Shown here piece by piece: positions 24,837-34,362 of a DNA stretch of 64,000 nucleotides. The notes below the pieces were generated by a model. It was not told the origin of the DNA, searched no databases, and saw only the letters and a program-made list of their open reading frames with translations. Source of the DNA: CAIWHR01 sp963786625 (lineage in GTDB: Bacteria > Pseudomonadota > Gammaproteobacteria > Burkholderiales > Casimicrobiaceae); the NCBI GenBank assembly GCA_963786625.1, contig CAWAZS010000001.1:124001-188000 (forward strand). The letters run 5' to 3'. Positions within the stretch are counted from its first letter, which is position 1, and each line of letters begins with the position of its first letter. The translations under genes and the position numbers were made by a program.

Positions 24837-26219
24837 TCACACCAGACCCTTGTCTTTCACCATCGTCCAGGTGTCGTCGAGCGCCTTGGCGAAGCAGGCG
24901 ACCATCTCGTCGATCTCGGCCTCGCTGATGATGAGCGGGGGGCTGAACGCGACGATGTCGCCGGGCATGTTGCGCAGGATCGCGCCGTGGTGCTGGGCGC
25001 GGCGCACCAGGTACGCGGCGACGCCGGCCTTGGGGTCGAAGCTCTGCTTGGTCGCCTTGTCCCGGACCAGTTCGACGGCGCCGATCAGGCCGATGCCGCG
25101 GGCCTCGCCGATCAGCGGGTGATCGGCGTAGCTGCGGATTCCCGCCTGCATCCGCGGACCGACGCGCCGCACCTGCGCGACGATGTCGCGCTCCTCGTAG
25201 ATCTTCAGCGTTTCCAGCGCGACGGCCGCAGGCACCGGATGCGACGAGTAGGTGTAGCCATGGCCGAAGATGCCGAGCTTGTCGCTCTGCGCGAGCAGGA
25301 TGTCGTAGAGCTTGCCGGACACGAGGTTGGCCGAGATGGGCACGTAGCCCGCCGACAGCGCCTTCGCCAGGGTCATGATGTCGGGCTGCAGATCGAAGGT
25401 CTGCGACCCGAACATGTTGCCGGTGCGGCCGAATCCGCAGATCACCTCGTCGACGACGAACAGGACGTCGTATTTCTTCAGGATCGGCTGCACGCGGTCG
25501 AAGTAGGTCGCCGGCGGGACGATCACGCCGCCTGCGCCCATCACCGGCTCGGCGAAGAACGCGGCGACGGTGTCGGGGCCCTCGCGCAGGATCATCTGCT
25601 CGAGGTTCGCGGCGAGCCGCGCGGCGAACGCCTCCTCGCTCTCGCCGGGCGCCGCGCCGCGGTAGTAGTGAGGGCAGTCGGTGTGCAGGATGCGCGCGAT
25701 CGGAAGGTCGAAGTCGGTATGCGCGAAGGCGAGGCCGGTGAGGCTTCCGCTGGCGATGGTCACCCCGTGGTAGGCGCGCTGCCGCGAGATGATCTTCTTC
25801 TTCTGCGGGCGGCCGAGCGCGTTGTTGACGTACCAGGCGAGCTTGATCGCCGTATCGTTCGCCTCGGATCCGGAGTTCGCGAACAGCACCTTCGCCATGC
25901 CGGCGGGCGCCATGCCGATCAATCGCTCGGCGAGCTCGGTGCTGATCGCGGGCACCTTGCCGGCGAAGCTGTGATAGAAGGGGAGCTCGCACATCTGCCG
26001 ATACGCCGCATCGGCCAGCCGGCGCTCGGAGAAGCCGAGCGACGCGCACCACAGCCCGGCCATGCCCTCGAGGTAGCGCTTGCCTTCGTCGTCGTAGACA
26101 TAGACGCCTTCGCCGCGGGTGATGACCAGCGGCCCCTCGGTCTGGACCAGCCGCAGGTTGGTCGCGGGATGCAGGTGAAAGGAAAGGTCGCGGCGGGCGG
26201 CCGGAGTCGTCAGTGACAT
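24837..26219 (-). CDS. Omega-aminotransferase (class III), amine catabolism
   Basis: A 460-residue PLP enzyme of class III. NSGSEANDTA near residue 115 binds the cofactor phosphate, D257 in VVDEVICGFGRTG contacts the ring and K286 in TLAKALSAG forms the Schiff base. Overall it is like putrescine- or spermidine-pyruvate aminotransferases (SpuC type) and beta-alanine/omega-amine relatives. Being first in an operon with a polyamine-type ABC transporter supports a role in using imported di- or polyamines as nitrogen and carbon source. The precise amine cannot be told. Confidence 0.88.
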   Translation of the reverse strand: MSLTTPAARRDLSFHLHPATNLRLVQTEGPLVITRGEGVYVYDDEGKRYLEGMAGLWCASLGFSERRLADAAYRQMCELPFYHSFAGKVPAISTELAERLIGMAPAGMAKVLFANSGSEANDTAIKLAWYVNNALGRPQKKKIISRQRAYHGVTIASGSLTGLAFAHTDFDLPIARILHTDCPHYYRGAAPGESEEAFAARLAANLEQMILREGPDTVAAFFAEPVMGAGGVIVPPATYFDRVQPILKKYDVLFVVDEVICGFGRTGNMFGSQTFDLQPDIMTLAKALSAGYVPISANLVSGKLYDILLAQSDKLGIFGHGYTYSSHPVPAAVALETLKIYEERDIVAQVRRVGPRMQAGIRSYADHPLIGEARGIGLIGAVELVRDKATKQSFDPKAGVAAYLVRRAQHHGAILRNMPGDIVAFSPPLIISEAEIDEMVACFAKALDDTWTMVKDKGLV

Positions 26220-26404
26220 GGGGATTCCTCGGGATGACTGCGGAGGGTGCTGCCGGGTGTCGAAAGCCGATTGTTTGCGCTGCCGGTCCCCCCGTCAAGG
26301 GGCGCGCGGCGCGTGCATCGGCCGCATTCGGACGACGGGCGCACGCGGCTGCCGCGCGCTGGCGGGCGGGCGCGGGTGCGCCCCGCGGTGCGCAGGACGC
26401 CGAG

Positions 26405-27382
26405 TCAGGGCCGACATTGCGCGTCGAAGCGCTCGACCACGGCGCTGCCGATCGCGTCGTGACTGCTGCCGGCCACGCGGGCGCCGCCGACGACGTACAC
26501 CGATTCCCCGAACAGCACCGCGCGCGCAAAGCTGCGCGCAGTCGGCATGTCGCCGATCGCTTCCCAGCGGCGTCCGTCGCGGGTCAGCCGCAGCACGCTC
26601 TTCAGGCTGGCGTTGCGCGCCTGCGCCTCGCCGCCGAACACGTGAATCGCGCCGCAGTACGTCACCGCGCCTGCGGTGCCTCGGGGCTCGATGCCTGGTC
26701 CGGACGTCCACGCATCCGCCACCGGGTCGTAGACATAGACGTCGCCGAAATCGGAACGGCCGCTGCGCCCCCCGATCGCATAGATCCGGCCTGCCCAGAC
26801 GACGGCGGCGGGGCTCCCTTCCGCCCGGGGCAGCGGCGCGCGAGCCCGCCAGGTGTCCGTCTGCGGATCGTAGACGGAGTGATCGGCGATCGTCGACACC
26901 GCATTGCCGCCGCCCAGCACATGGATCTTCCCGTCGAGCACGACCGCCGCATGTCCTCCCCGCGGCGCGGGCAGCGGCGCCGCGTCGCGCCATCGGCGCG
27001 ACTCGAGATCGTAGACGCGCACCTGCGCCGTCGGCACGTTGGTCGTCGTGTCGAAACCGCCGATCAGCACGATTTGGCCATCGACGAGCGCGGCGGCCGG
27101 CGCGTTCAGGCCCTCTCCAGGGAGCGCGCCCTCCGCTTCCCACCGCGCTCCGTCGAAGCGCTCGACCTCCAGCACGGGCCGTCCGCCGGTGCCCGTGCCG
27201 GCCAGCACATAGATGCGAGTGCCCGTGCTCACCACGGCGTGCGCTGCCCTGGCGTTGCGCATCGGTGGCGCGGCGCTCCATACGCCGTCCGCGACCGGCG
27301 CCGACACGCCGCGGGCCGGCCATCCGCCGCAAAGCGTCGCCGCCAGCAGCGGCAGCAGGCGTGCCGCGCGCAACGAGGTCAT
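26405..27382 (-). CDS. Exported Kelch-repeat protein
   Basis: A 325-residue exported protein (signal peptide LRAARLLPLLAATLCGGWPARG) made of Kelch repeats: blades such as IYVLAGTGTGG, IVLIGGFDTTTN, IHVLGGGNAVS, IYAIGGRSGRSD, IHVFGGEAQ and VYVVGGARV end in Gly-Gly and are followed by Trp-containing strands. About six blades form a beta-propeller in the periplasm. No catalytic residues are recognised. The gene starts 40 bases after the end of the peptide-transporter ATPase gene on the same strand and may be the last gene of that operon. Confidence 0.85.
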   Translation of the reverse strand: MTSLRAARLLPLLAATLCGGWPARGVSAPVADGVWSAAPPMRNARAAHAVVSTGTRIYVLAGTGTGGRPVLEVERFDGARWEAEGALPGEGLNAPAAALVDGQIVLIGGFDTTTNVPTAQVRVYDLESRRWRDAAPLPAPRGGHAAVVLDGKIHVLGGGNAVSTIADHSVYDPQTDTWRARAPLPRAEGSPAAVVWAGRIYAIGGRSGRSDFGDVYVYDPVADAWTSGPGIEPRGTAGAVTYCGAIHVFGGEAQARNASLKSVLRLTRDGRRWEAIGDMPTARSFARAVLFGESVYVVGGARVAGSSHDAIGSAVVERFDAQCRP

Positions 27383-27422
27383 GCCGGGGCCGGTTCGCCG
27401 GGGGACATCGCGCGAACCGGCA

Positions 27423-29261
27423 TCAGACAGCCGCGCGCCGGAGACGCGGCACGGCTGCCAGCAACGCGCGCGTGTACTCGTGCTGCGGCCGGTTGAGGAT
27501 CTGCTCGGCGGGGCCGGCCTCGACGAGTCGTCCATCGCGCATCACGGCGATCTGGTGCGCGAGGTACTCGACGACGCCGAAGTTGTGCGTGATGAACAGG
27601 TAGGCGACGCCGAGCTCCCGCTGCAGCTCCTTCAGCAGGTTGAGGATCTGCGCCTGCACCGAGACGTCGAGGGCGGAGGTCGGCTCGTCGGCGACGATCA
27701 GCTTCGGCTCGACCGCCAGCGCGCGGGCGATGGCCAGGCGCTGGCGCTGGCCGCCGGAGAACTCGTGCGGGTAGCGGTCCAGCACCTCGCGGCGCAGGCC
27801 GACGCGCTCGAGCAGCGCAGCGACGCGCTCGGTGCGCTGCCGCGGCGCGATCTCCGGGCACAGCGATGCGACGCCCTCCTCGAGGATCTCGCTGACGCGC
27901 ATCCGCGGATTGAGCGATGCAAAGGGATCCTGGAAGACGATCTGCGCCGCGCGTCGCGCCGTGCGCAACGCCTCGCCGCGCAACTCGTTCAGCGGCTGGC
28001 CGTTCAGCAGCGCCGATCCGCTGATCCGCGCCACGGTGCGCAGGAGCTGCAGTACGCCCTTGCCGACAGTGGTCTTGCCGCTGCCGGACTCGCCGACCAG
28101 CGCCAGCGTCGACGCGGCCGGGATGGCGAACGACACGCCGTCGACCGCCTTCACGTGGCCGACCGTGCGCTTCAGCAGCCCCTTGCGGATCGGGAACCAG
28201 ACCCGATAGTCGCGCACTTCCAGTATCGCTTCGCCCGTCGGCGCATCGTCGGGAAGCGCCTCGTCCCCGCCCTGGACGCGCACGTCCGGCGTCCCCGCGC
28301 GCCGCGCCCTCGTACAGGACGCAGCGCACCGCGTGGTTCGGCCGGAACCCGACGAGCTGCGGCGGCGCGGCGCGGCAGCGCTCGGTCACGCTGCCGCAGC
28401 GGTCCGCGAAACGGCAACCGGTGAACGGCTGGTCGAGCGGCGGGACGGTGCCCGGAATCGACGCCAGCCGGCGGCCGCGCTTGCCGGTGTCGGGCAGCGC
28501 CTCGAACAGGTTGACCGCGTACGGATGCAGCGGGCGGTCGAGGAACTCCTTCACGTCGGCCACTTCGACGATCTGGCCCGCGTACATCAGCGCCACGCGG
28601 TGCGCCATCTGCGCGACGATCGCCAGATCGTGCGTGATCAGGAGCATCGCCATCCGGTGCGTGGCCTGCAGCTCCTTCAGGAGGTCGAGGATCTGCGCCT
28701 GGATCGTGACGTCGAGCGCGGTGGTCGGCTCGTCGGCGATGACGATGTCCGGCTCGGCCGCGAGCGCAATGGCGATCATCACGCGCTGCTTCTGCCCGCC
28801 GGAGAGCTGGAACGGATAGTCGCCGACGCGCCGCTCGGGCTCGGGAATGCCGACCCGCTGCAGCCACTCGACCGCCTTGCGCGAGCGCCGCGTCGCCGCG
28901 CAACGCGGTGTGCCGCTCGATCACCTCGGCGATCTGCCGGCCGACCGTCATCACCGGGTCGAGGCTCGTCGACGGCTCCTGGAAGATGATGCTGATGCGC
29001 CGTCCCGCGGATGTCGCGCATCCGCGCTTCGGGGAGCTGCGTGAGGTCGATGCCGTCGAGGTCGACCCGACCGCCGCTGACGCGCCCGTTGTCGGGCAAC
29101 AGGCGCAGGATCGACAGCGCGGTCATCGACTTGCCGCACCCCGACTCCCCGACCAGCGCAAACGTCTCGCCGCGGTCGATCGCGAGCGTGACCGCATCGA
29201 CCGCGCGCACCAGGCCATGGTCCGAATCGAGGTCGGTCGTGAGGTTCTCGGTCGCGAGCAT
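27423..29261 (-). pseudogene. yejF: Peptide ABC transporter, fused double ATPase (YejF-like), three frame breaks
   Basis: Two complete ATPase modules can be read, but in four frames. Module 1: LVGESGCGKSMTALS (Walker A), then after breaks the signature LSGGQKQRV and DEPTTALDVTIQAQIL. Module 2: FPIRKGLLKRTVGHVK linker, LVGESGSGKTTVGKG, FSGGQRQRLAIAR, VADEPTSALDVSVQ. The first module runs without any stop into the linker, as in fused YejF proteins, and the linker FPIRKG-LKR matches them. One extra base each near 29004-29006, 28883 and 28292-28302 explains all breaks; removal restores IIFQEPSTSLDPV and ALRKAVEWLQRVGIPEPE. Insertion errors in the assembly are more likely than true loss. It would drive uptake of peptides by the Yej-type permease pair encoded just upstream in transcription. 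Confidence 0.82.
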
Positions 29262-29277
29262 CGGGTGCTTACAGGCC

Positions 29278-30773
29278 CTAGTCGGCGGCGGCCGCGGCGG
29301 ACGCGGCGGCAGGGGCGGGCGCGGCGGCGGGCGCTGCCGGACGGCTGCGCCGGACCCGGAAGGCGCGCGCGCGCGGGTCGAACGCCTCGCGCACGGCGCT
29401 CGCGAAGAGCTGCATCGACAGCACCAGCGTCACCATGAAGGCGAACGCCGCCAGCAGGTTCCACCAGACCGCCGGGTCGCGCGAGAGCTCGGTGCGCGCG
29501 CTGTTGATCATCGTGCCGAAGCTGTTCGTCGTCGGGTCCACGCCGACGCCGACATACGAGAGCACCGCCTCGTACAGCACGAGGCCGGAGAAGTCGAGGA
29601 CGGCGACGATCAGCACGACGTGCATCACGTTGGGCAGGATGTGGCGGCGCATGATGCCTGCGTCCGACACGCCGAAGGCGCGCGCCGCCTGCACGTAGTC
29701 GAGCTCGGTGAGCTTCAGCGTCTCCGCGCGGAGCAGCCGCGCGAGCGTCGCCCAGCCGGTGACGCCGAGGATCACCGAGAGCAGGAACAGCCGGAGGTCC
29801 GCGCGCTCCAGCCCGGTCTCGAACAGCTGCGGGTTCTTGTCGATGAACACCTGGATCATCAGCACGAACGCCGCGATCAGCAGCACCGACGGGATCGACG
29901 ACAGCACCGTGTACAGGTACTGGATCGCGTCGTCGACGCGGCCCTTGTAGTAGCCGGCGAGGATGCCGAACACGATGGCGAAGGGCAGCGTGGCGAGCGT
30001 CGCCAGCGAGCCGATCACGATCGCCGTGCGTACCGACTTGATCGCCAGGAACAGCACGTCGTTGCCGGTCTGGTCGGTGCCGAACACGTGATAGTAGGGC
30101 CACAGCGCGGCGACCCACCCGGTGAACAGCGCGAGCGCCGACGCCGTCAGCAGCATCGGGCGCAGCGGCACCGCGGTGGCGCCGCCGCCGGATCGCCCGC
30201 AGCGACGCGCCGAGCCCTTCCCGCGAGGACCGCGCGCGCAGCGCGGCGACCAGCACCCAGAGCACGGCCGCGCCGAGCGCGCCGCCGGCGATCCCGATGC
30301 CCGAGCGCAGGGCGATGTCGCGCGCCCACTCGCGATCGACGTCCTGCAGGTGGGCGCCGCCGAACTTCAGGCGCGGATAGTCGCGAACGGTCTTGCCGTC
30401 GACCAGCATCGATTCCTTCGAATACTGATGCGTGCCCAGCGGCACCGAGTAGGTCTTCTCGCGGGAATCGCGCGGTCCGGTCAGCAGCTCGTCGAGGAGC
30501 GACAGCGTTCGCGTCGAATAGGCCGGCGCGGCATCGGCGGCCGCGCCCGGAGCCGGGGGCAGCAGCGGGCGAAAGTGGATCGAGTCGAGCACGGAGATCG
30601 CCAGGAACGCCGCCGAGCACGACGGCGGCGGACATCGCCGACGGGTCGCGGACCACCGTGCGCCACGTCTGGCGCAAGGTCGGCACCCGCAGCGCGTACC
30701 AGACGTAGAGCGCGATCACCGCCAGCAGCAGGTACAGGACGATGTCCGTGGCAAGGAAGACGAGCTTCGGCAT
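29278..30773 (-). pseudogene. yejE: Peptide ABC transporter permease (YejE-like), two frame breaks
   Basis: Inner-membrane permease of the Yej type. The amino end (MPKLVFLATDIVLYLLLAV) and first helix are in one frame, the periplasmic part with LDSIHFRPLLPPAPG and YSVPLGTHQYSKESML in a second, and the main permease domain from PLRPMLLTASALALFTGW in a third; the coupling motif AARAFGVSDAGIMRRHILPNV is intact. Removing one base near 30609-30614 and one near 30190 gives a continuous protein of about 498 residues. The C-terminus has an Ala/Pro-rich tail. A hairpin repeat fills the gap to the upstream yejB-like gene. Confidence 0.82.
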
Positions 30774-30777
30774 GACG

Positions 30778-30862
30778 TGTCAGCGCCCGCCCGGCCGCCC
30801 GAAGGGCGCTGTGCTCCCCCCCGGGGGGCAGCGAACGAAGCGAGCGTGGGGGTCGTCCAACT
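30778..30862 (-). repeat. Third copy of the intergenic hairpin repeat
   Basis: Read on the minus strand this segment has the same plan as the two units at 2113-2282: GACCCCCACGCTCG, a C-run and G-run that pair, and a closing hairpin CAGCGCCC/GGGCGCTG. It starts right at the stop of the yejB-like gene and ends just before the yejE-like start. The closing stem differs from the 2195-2282 copy by a T:A to C:G exchange that keeps the pairing. Confidence 0.7.
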
Positions 30863-31840
30863 TTAGCTCAGGCGGATGCGCGGATCGGCGACGGTGTACG
30901 AAATGTCCGTCAGGATCAGGCCGAGGATGTAGAGCGCGGAACCGACGAACACCATCGAGCGGACGACGGCGAAGTCCTGCGCGTTGATGGCGTCGATCGT
31001 GTAGCTGCCCAGGCCCGGGATGCCGAAGAACGATTCCATGATCAGCGCGCCGAGAAAGAGCAGCGGGAGCACCGCGACCGTGCTGGTCAGGATCGGCAGC
31101 ATGGCGTTGCGCAGCACGTGGCGGAACAGCACGGCGGTCTCCGACAGGCCCTTTGCGCGCGCGGTACGCACGTAATCCTTGCCGATCTCCTCGAGGAACA
31201 TGGTCCGGTAGAACAGCGCCTCGCCGCCCAGCCGCGACACGATGCCGATGATCACCGGCAGGGCGAGGAAGACGAAAGCGTCCCAGCCGCCCGAGAAGCC
31301 GGATATGGGCACCAGCTTCAGCACCCTGCTGAAGAAGAACTGGCCCATGAGGATGTAGAACAGCGCCGAGATCGACATCAGGAAGACGGCGAGCGCGAAG
31401 CCCCAGAACTCGAGGTAGGTGTTGCGGAAGAACACCATCAGCAGCGAGACCACGATGACGACGAAGATGCCGAGGATGAAGGTCGGAATCGCCAGCGCGA
31501 TCGACGGCCATACCCGTTGCCGCAATTCGTAGCCGATGTCGCGGCCGCTGTCCGAGGCGCCGAAGTCGAGCGCGAAGAGCTGGACCGAGCGATCGAAGAA
31601 GATGGTGTCGGTCAGCTTGCCCGCGCCCGTTGCCGGAGCGTTCCAGAACAGCGGCTTGTTGTAGCCGCGCTCGACCTTCCATTTCTCGATCGCGTCCTGC
31701 GAGACGCGCTTGCCGCCGATGTTCATCCGCGCCATGTCGTCCGGCGTGTTCACCGTGAAGAACAGCATGAACGTGAAGATGTTGACGCCGATCAGGATGA
31801 GCACGCCGTAGCCGATGCGGCGGACGATGTAGCCGATCAC
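30863..31840 (-). CDS. yejB: Peptide ABC transporter permease (YejB-like)
   Basis: A 325-residue inner-membrane permease. The opening VIGYIVRRIGYGVLILIGVN, the DYVRTARAKGLSETAVLFRHVLRNAMLP coupling loop and the C-terminal IRLS are characteristic of the DppB/OppB-YejB group; the long loop after the first helix (SQDAIEKWKVERGYNKPLFWN) fits YejB. The GTG at 31840 overlaps the stop of the binding-protein gene as GTGA. With the YejE-like protein it forms the channel for peptides. Confidence 0.88.
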   Translation of the reverse strand: MIGYIVRRIGYGVLILIGVNIFTFMLFFTVNTPDDMARMNIGGKRVSQDAIEKWKVERGYNKPLFWNAPATGAGKLTDTIFFDRSVQLFALDFGASDSGRDIGYELRQRVWPSIALAIPTFILGIFVVIVVSLLMVFFRNTYLEFWGFALAVFLMSISALFYILMGQFFFSRVLKLVPISGFSGGWDAFVFLALPVIIGIVSRLGGEALFYRTMFLEEIGKDYVRTARAKGLSETAVLFRHVLRNAMLPILTSTVAVLPLLFLGALIMESFFGIPGLGSYTIDAINAQDFAVVRSMVFVGSALYILGLILTDISYTVADPRIRLS

Positions 31841-34119
31841 GACCCGGCCCCCTCGTGCGCCAGCGTGCGGCCGGCCGTCTCGCGCTCGCGCCGGCGCCAC
31901 GCGAACCACGCCGGGACGACGCCGGCAATCAGGACCACGGCGATCAGCGGGATCGGCCACCAGATCGGCGCGTTCCACTCGCGGATCTTGCGGGCGCGCA
32001 GCCCGGGATCGAGCCGCAGGTAGCCGATATGATTGCGGATGATCTGCGTCGGCTTGCCGTTGGTGATCCACTGGTGATAGGCCGCGGCCGACGTCGGGAA
32101 GTAGCCGAAGCTCCACACCGCGTCCTTCTGCGTGATCTCGATCATCCGATCGATCAGCTTCTGCTTTTCGGGCCCGTCGTCGAGGAATTTCATCTGCTCG
32201 AACAACCTGTCGAACTCCGGGTTCTGGTAGTTGTTGTTGTTCTCCCCGTTGCCGCCGGTCAAGGCCTTGGAGTTCGGGCCGTACAGCAGGAACAGGAAGT
32301 TCTCCGCGTCGGGGTAGTCGGCGAGCCAGCCCCAGAAGAAGATCTGGACCGAGCCCTTGCTGATCTTCTCCTGGAAGCGGTTGTAGTCGGTCGCGCGGAC
32401 CTCGAGCTGGACGCCGATCTTCGCGAACTGCTTCACATACCATTCGAGCAGGGCCTTGTTGCCGGGCGTGGCCGAGCTCTGGTAGTCGAAATTGACCACC
32501 AGCGGCTTGCCGCTCCTGGCGTCGCGCCCGTCGGGGTAGCCCGCTTCGGCCAGGAGCTTCTTCGCCTCCTCGATCGGACGCCGAACGGGCTTTCCGTCGG
32601 GGCCCCGGGTGTAGACGACCGGATTGAATGCGGACGGTCCGTCGTCCCGATAGCCGAAGAGCGACGGCGGCAGCGGACCCTGCGCGGCGACGCCCTGACC
32701 GCGCTCGAAGATCGCGATGTGCTCTTCCCAGTCGATGGCGATCGACAGCGCCTGACGCAGCTTCCGGTTGCGCTCGGCCTGCTCGGGCGTGTCACCCTTG
32801 CCGACGACGGGGTCGAGCCAGTTGAAGCCGATGTACCAGTTGTTTGCCTCGATGGTGCTGGGCAGCTTGATGCCCTTCTCGCGGTACTCCCTTTCCTTTT
32901 CCTTGGAGTCGCCCATCGCGACGATCAATCCGGTGCCGTAGTCGAGGCGCTCGATCGCGGGCGAGTCGTAGTAGCCCTGAAGAAATTTCGCCTGCAGCGG
33001 CACCCCTTCCTTTTCGAGGTCGAAGACGACCTTGTCGATGAACGGGGTCATCTTCCCGCAATCGGCCAGGTAGCCCTTCTCCCCGTCGCCGGGCTCGCCC
33101 TCGCACGGGTACGCCTCGCCGCGGAAGTTGGGATTGCGCTCGAGCACGTGCCGCCGGTTCTCGACGTACTCGGTCAGCATGTACGGGCCGGTGCCGACGG
33201 GCCAGTAGTTGAGCGTCAGGTTCTTCTCGGCCATCCCCGGCTGCGAGTAGAACTTCTCGGCCTCCCAGGGGACCGGCGCGAAGAAGGTCATCGCCAGCCA
33301 GTACTTGAACTGCGGATACTTGCCCTGCACGCGGATGCGCAGCGTGTGCCGGTCGAGCGCTTCGGCGCCCGGGAACGAGTGCTCGCGGAAATCGAGGAAC
33401 GGCAGGTCGCGGTCGGTCGGCGCGAGGTCCTTGCGCAGAATCTTGTCGGCCGCGACGATCCGCTCGCCGTACGCCTTCAGTCCGACGATGTAGTCGGCCA
33501 TCGTCGAGAACGACGGCGACTTCACCCGCGGCGTCGCCAGCCGCCGGATCGCGTAGACGTAATCGTCGGCCGTGAGCTCGCGCGTGCCGGTCTGGCCGAA
33601 GTCCGTGATCTTGTGCTTGTCGGCGACGTCCGCCTGCCGCATCGCGTGATAGACGTAATCACCCTTGGCGTCCTTGGCGAAGGCGGGGTGGGGCGCGTAC
33701 TTGATGCCCGGCTTGATCCGGACGTCGAACACGGTCTCGGCGACCAGGTCGCCGGGTGCGTCGTCGGCAAGCGGCTTGCCGTCCTTGCCCAGGTAGCGCG
33801 GGTGGGCGATCTCCTCGGCCGTGCGGCCCACGAGCTCGTACGGCCGCTTCAGATAGTGATAGCCGTAGAGCGGCTCGTACACCTGGTACGTATACGGCGT
33901 CTCGTCGTTGGAGTACGAGCTGACGGGGTCGAGATACTTCGGCGAGCGCTCGCGGAAGGGGGTGAACATCGTGTTCGACGTTTCCGAGCCGGGCGGATGC
34001 GGATTGTTCCAGACCTCGCTGCAGCCGGTCAGCACCGGTGTCGCCGCGAGCGCCAGCGTGCAGCTCATGGCGGCCAGCGCTGCGCGAAAGCTCATGCCTG
34101 TCATCCCTGGAGCATCCAT
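31837..34119 (-). CDS. Peptide-type ABC transporter substrate-binding lipoprotein (family 5)
   Basis: A 760-residue extracytoplasmic solute-binding protein of family 5, longer than most. A lipobox LTGC places a lipid-anchored Cys near residue 31; family signatures include the FSTMADYIVGLKAYGER region, NYWPVGTGPYMLTEY and LRQALSIAIDWEEHI. Unusually, the C-terminus ends in a further hydrophobic segment (IPLIAVVLIAGVVPAWFAW) and a basic tail, so the protein may be anchored at both ends. The ATG at 34119 is chosen for the GGGAGG ahead of it. It is the first gene of the Yej-type operon and probably delivers peptides to YejB/E/F. Confidence 0.88.
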   Translation of the reverse strand: MDAPGMTGMSFRAALAAMSCTLALAATPVLTGCSEVWNNPHPPGSETSNTMFTPFRERSPKYLDPVSSYSNDETPYTYQVYEPLYGYHYLKRPYELVGRTAEEIAHPRYLGKDGKPLADDAPGDLVAETVFDVRIKPGIKYAPHPAFAKDAKGDYVYHAMRQADVADKHKITDFGQTGTRELTADDYVYAIRRLATPRVKSPSFSTMADYIVGLKAYGERIVAADKILRKDLAPTDRDLPFLDFREHSFPGAEALDRHTLRIRVQGKYPQFKYWLAMTFFAPVPWEAEKFYSQPGMAEKNLTLNYWPVGTGPYMLTEYVENRRHVLERNPNFRGEAYPCEGEPGDGEKGYLADCGKMTPFIDKVVFDLEKEGVPLQAKFLQGYYDSPAIERLDYGTGLIVAMGDSKEKEREYREKGIKLPSTIEANNWYIGFNWLDPVVGKGDTPEQAERNRKLRQALSIAIDWEEHIAIFERGQGVAAQGPLPPSLFGYRDDGPSAFNPVVYTRGPDGKPVRRPIEEAKKLLAEAGYPDGRDARSGKPLVVNFDYQSSATPGNKALLEWYVKQFAKIGVQLEVRATDYNRFQEKISKGSVQIFFWGWLADYPDAENFLFLLYGPNSKALTGGNGENNNNYQNPEFDRLFEQMKFLDDGPEKQKLIDRMIEITQKDAVWSFGYFPTSAAAYHQWITNGKPTQIIRNHIGYLRLDPGLRARKIREWNAPIWWPIPLIAVVLIAGVVPAWFAWRRRERETAGRTLAHEGAGS

Positions 34120-34199
34120 CGGACCTCCTCCCGACTTGCGCACGGACCCTTGTCTGCCCCGGTGACGCAGACCGTGCGCGCCGCAACGGCGAACGGCGC

Positions 34200-34205
34200 A
34201 TTCTA
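34200..34205 (-). promoter_or_regulatory. Candidate -10 box for the peptide transporter operon
   Basis: The minus strand reads TAGAAT, 81 bases before the binding-protein start. A plus-strand TAGAAT at 34291-34296 lies in the same 243-base divergent gap. Confidence 0.4.
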
Positions 34206-34290
34206 TAGGGAGCGGGGCGTCGTGGCGTATCCCGCAGGGTGGCGCGGGCCCGACGCTCCGCCCGAGCGCGGAAAATCGTCGGTCACGGCG

Positions 34291-34296
34291 TAGAAT
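34291..34296 (+). promoter_or_regulatory. Candidate -10 box for the cyclase gene
   Basis: TAGAAT stands 67 bases before the ATG of the adenylate cyclase-FHA gene, followed by AAGCG. No good -35 match is found at the usual distance. Confidence 0.4.
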
Positions 34297-34362
34297 AAGC
34301 GTTTCCGGACTCGTCCGTTGCGCCAATCCGGCGGGTCTGCCTCCGATTCTCCTGCTTCGCCC

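Noticed and set aside
27379..28782. Separate DppD-like gene of 467 codons
   Set aside because: The frame runs on only because no stop is met in GC-rich DNA; the linker and second module fit a fused YejF protein broken by extra bases.
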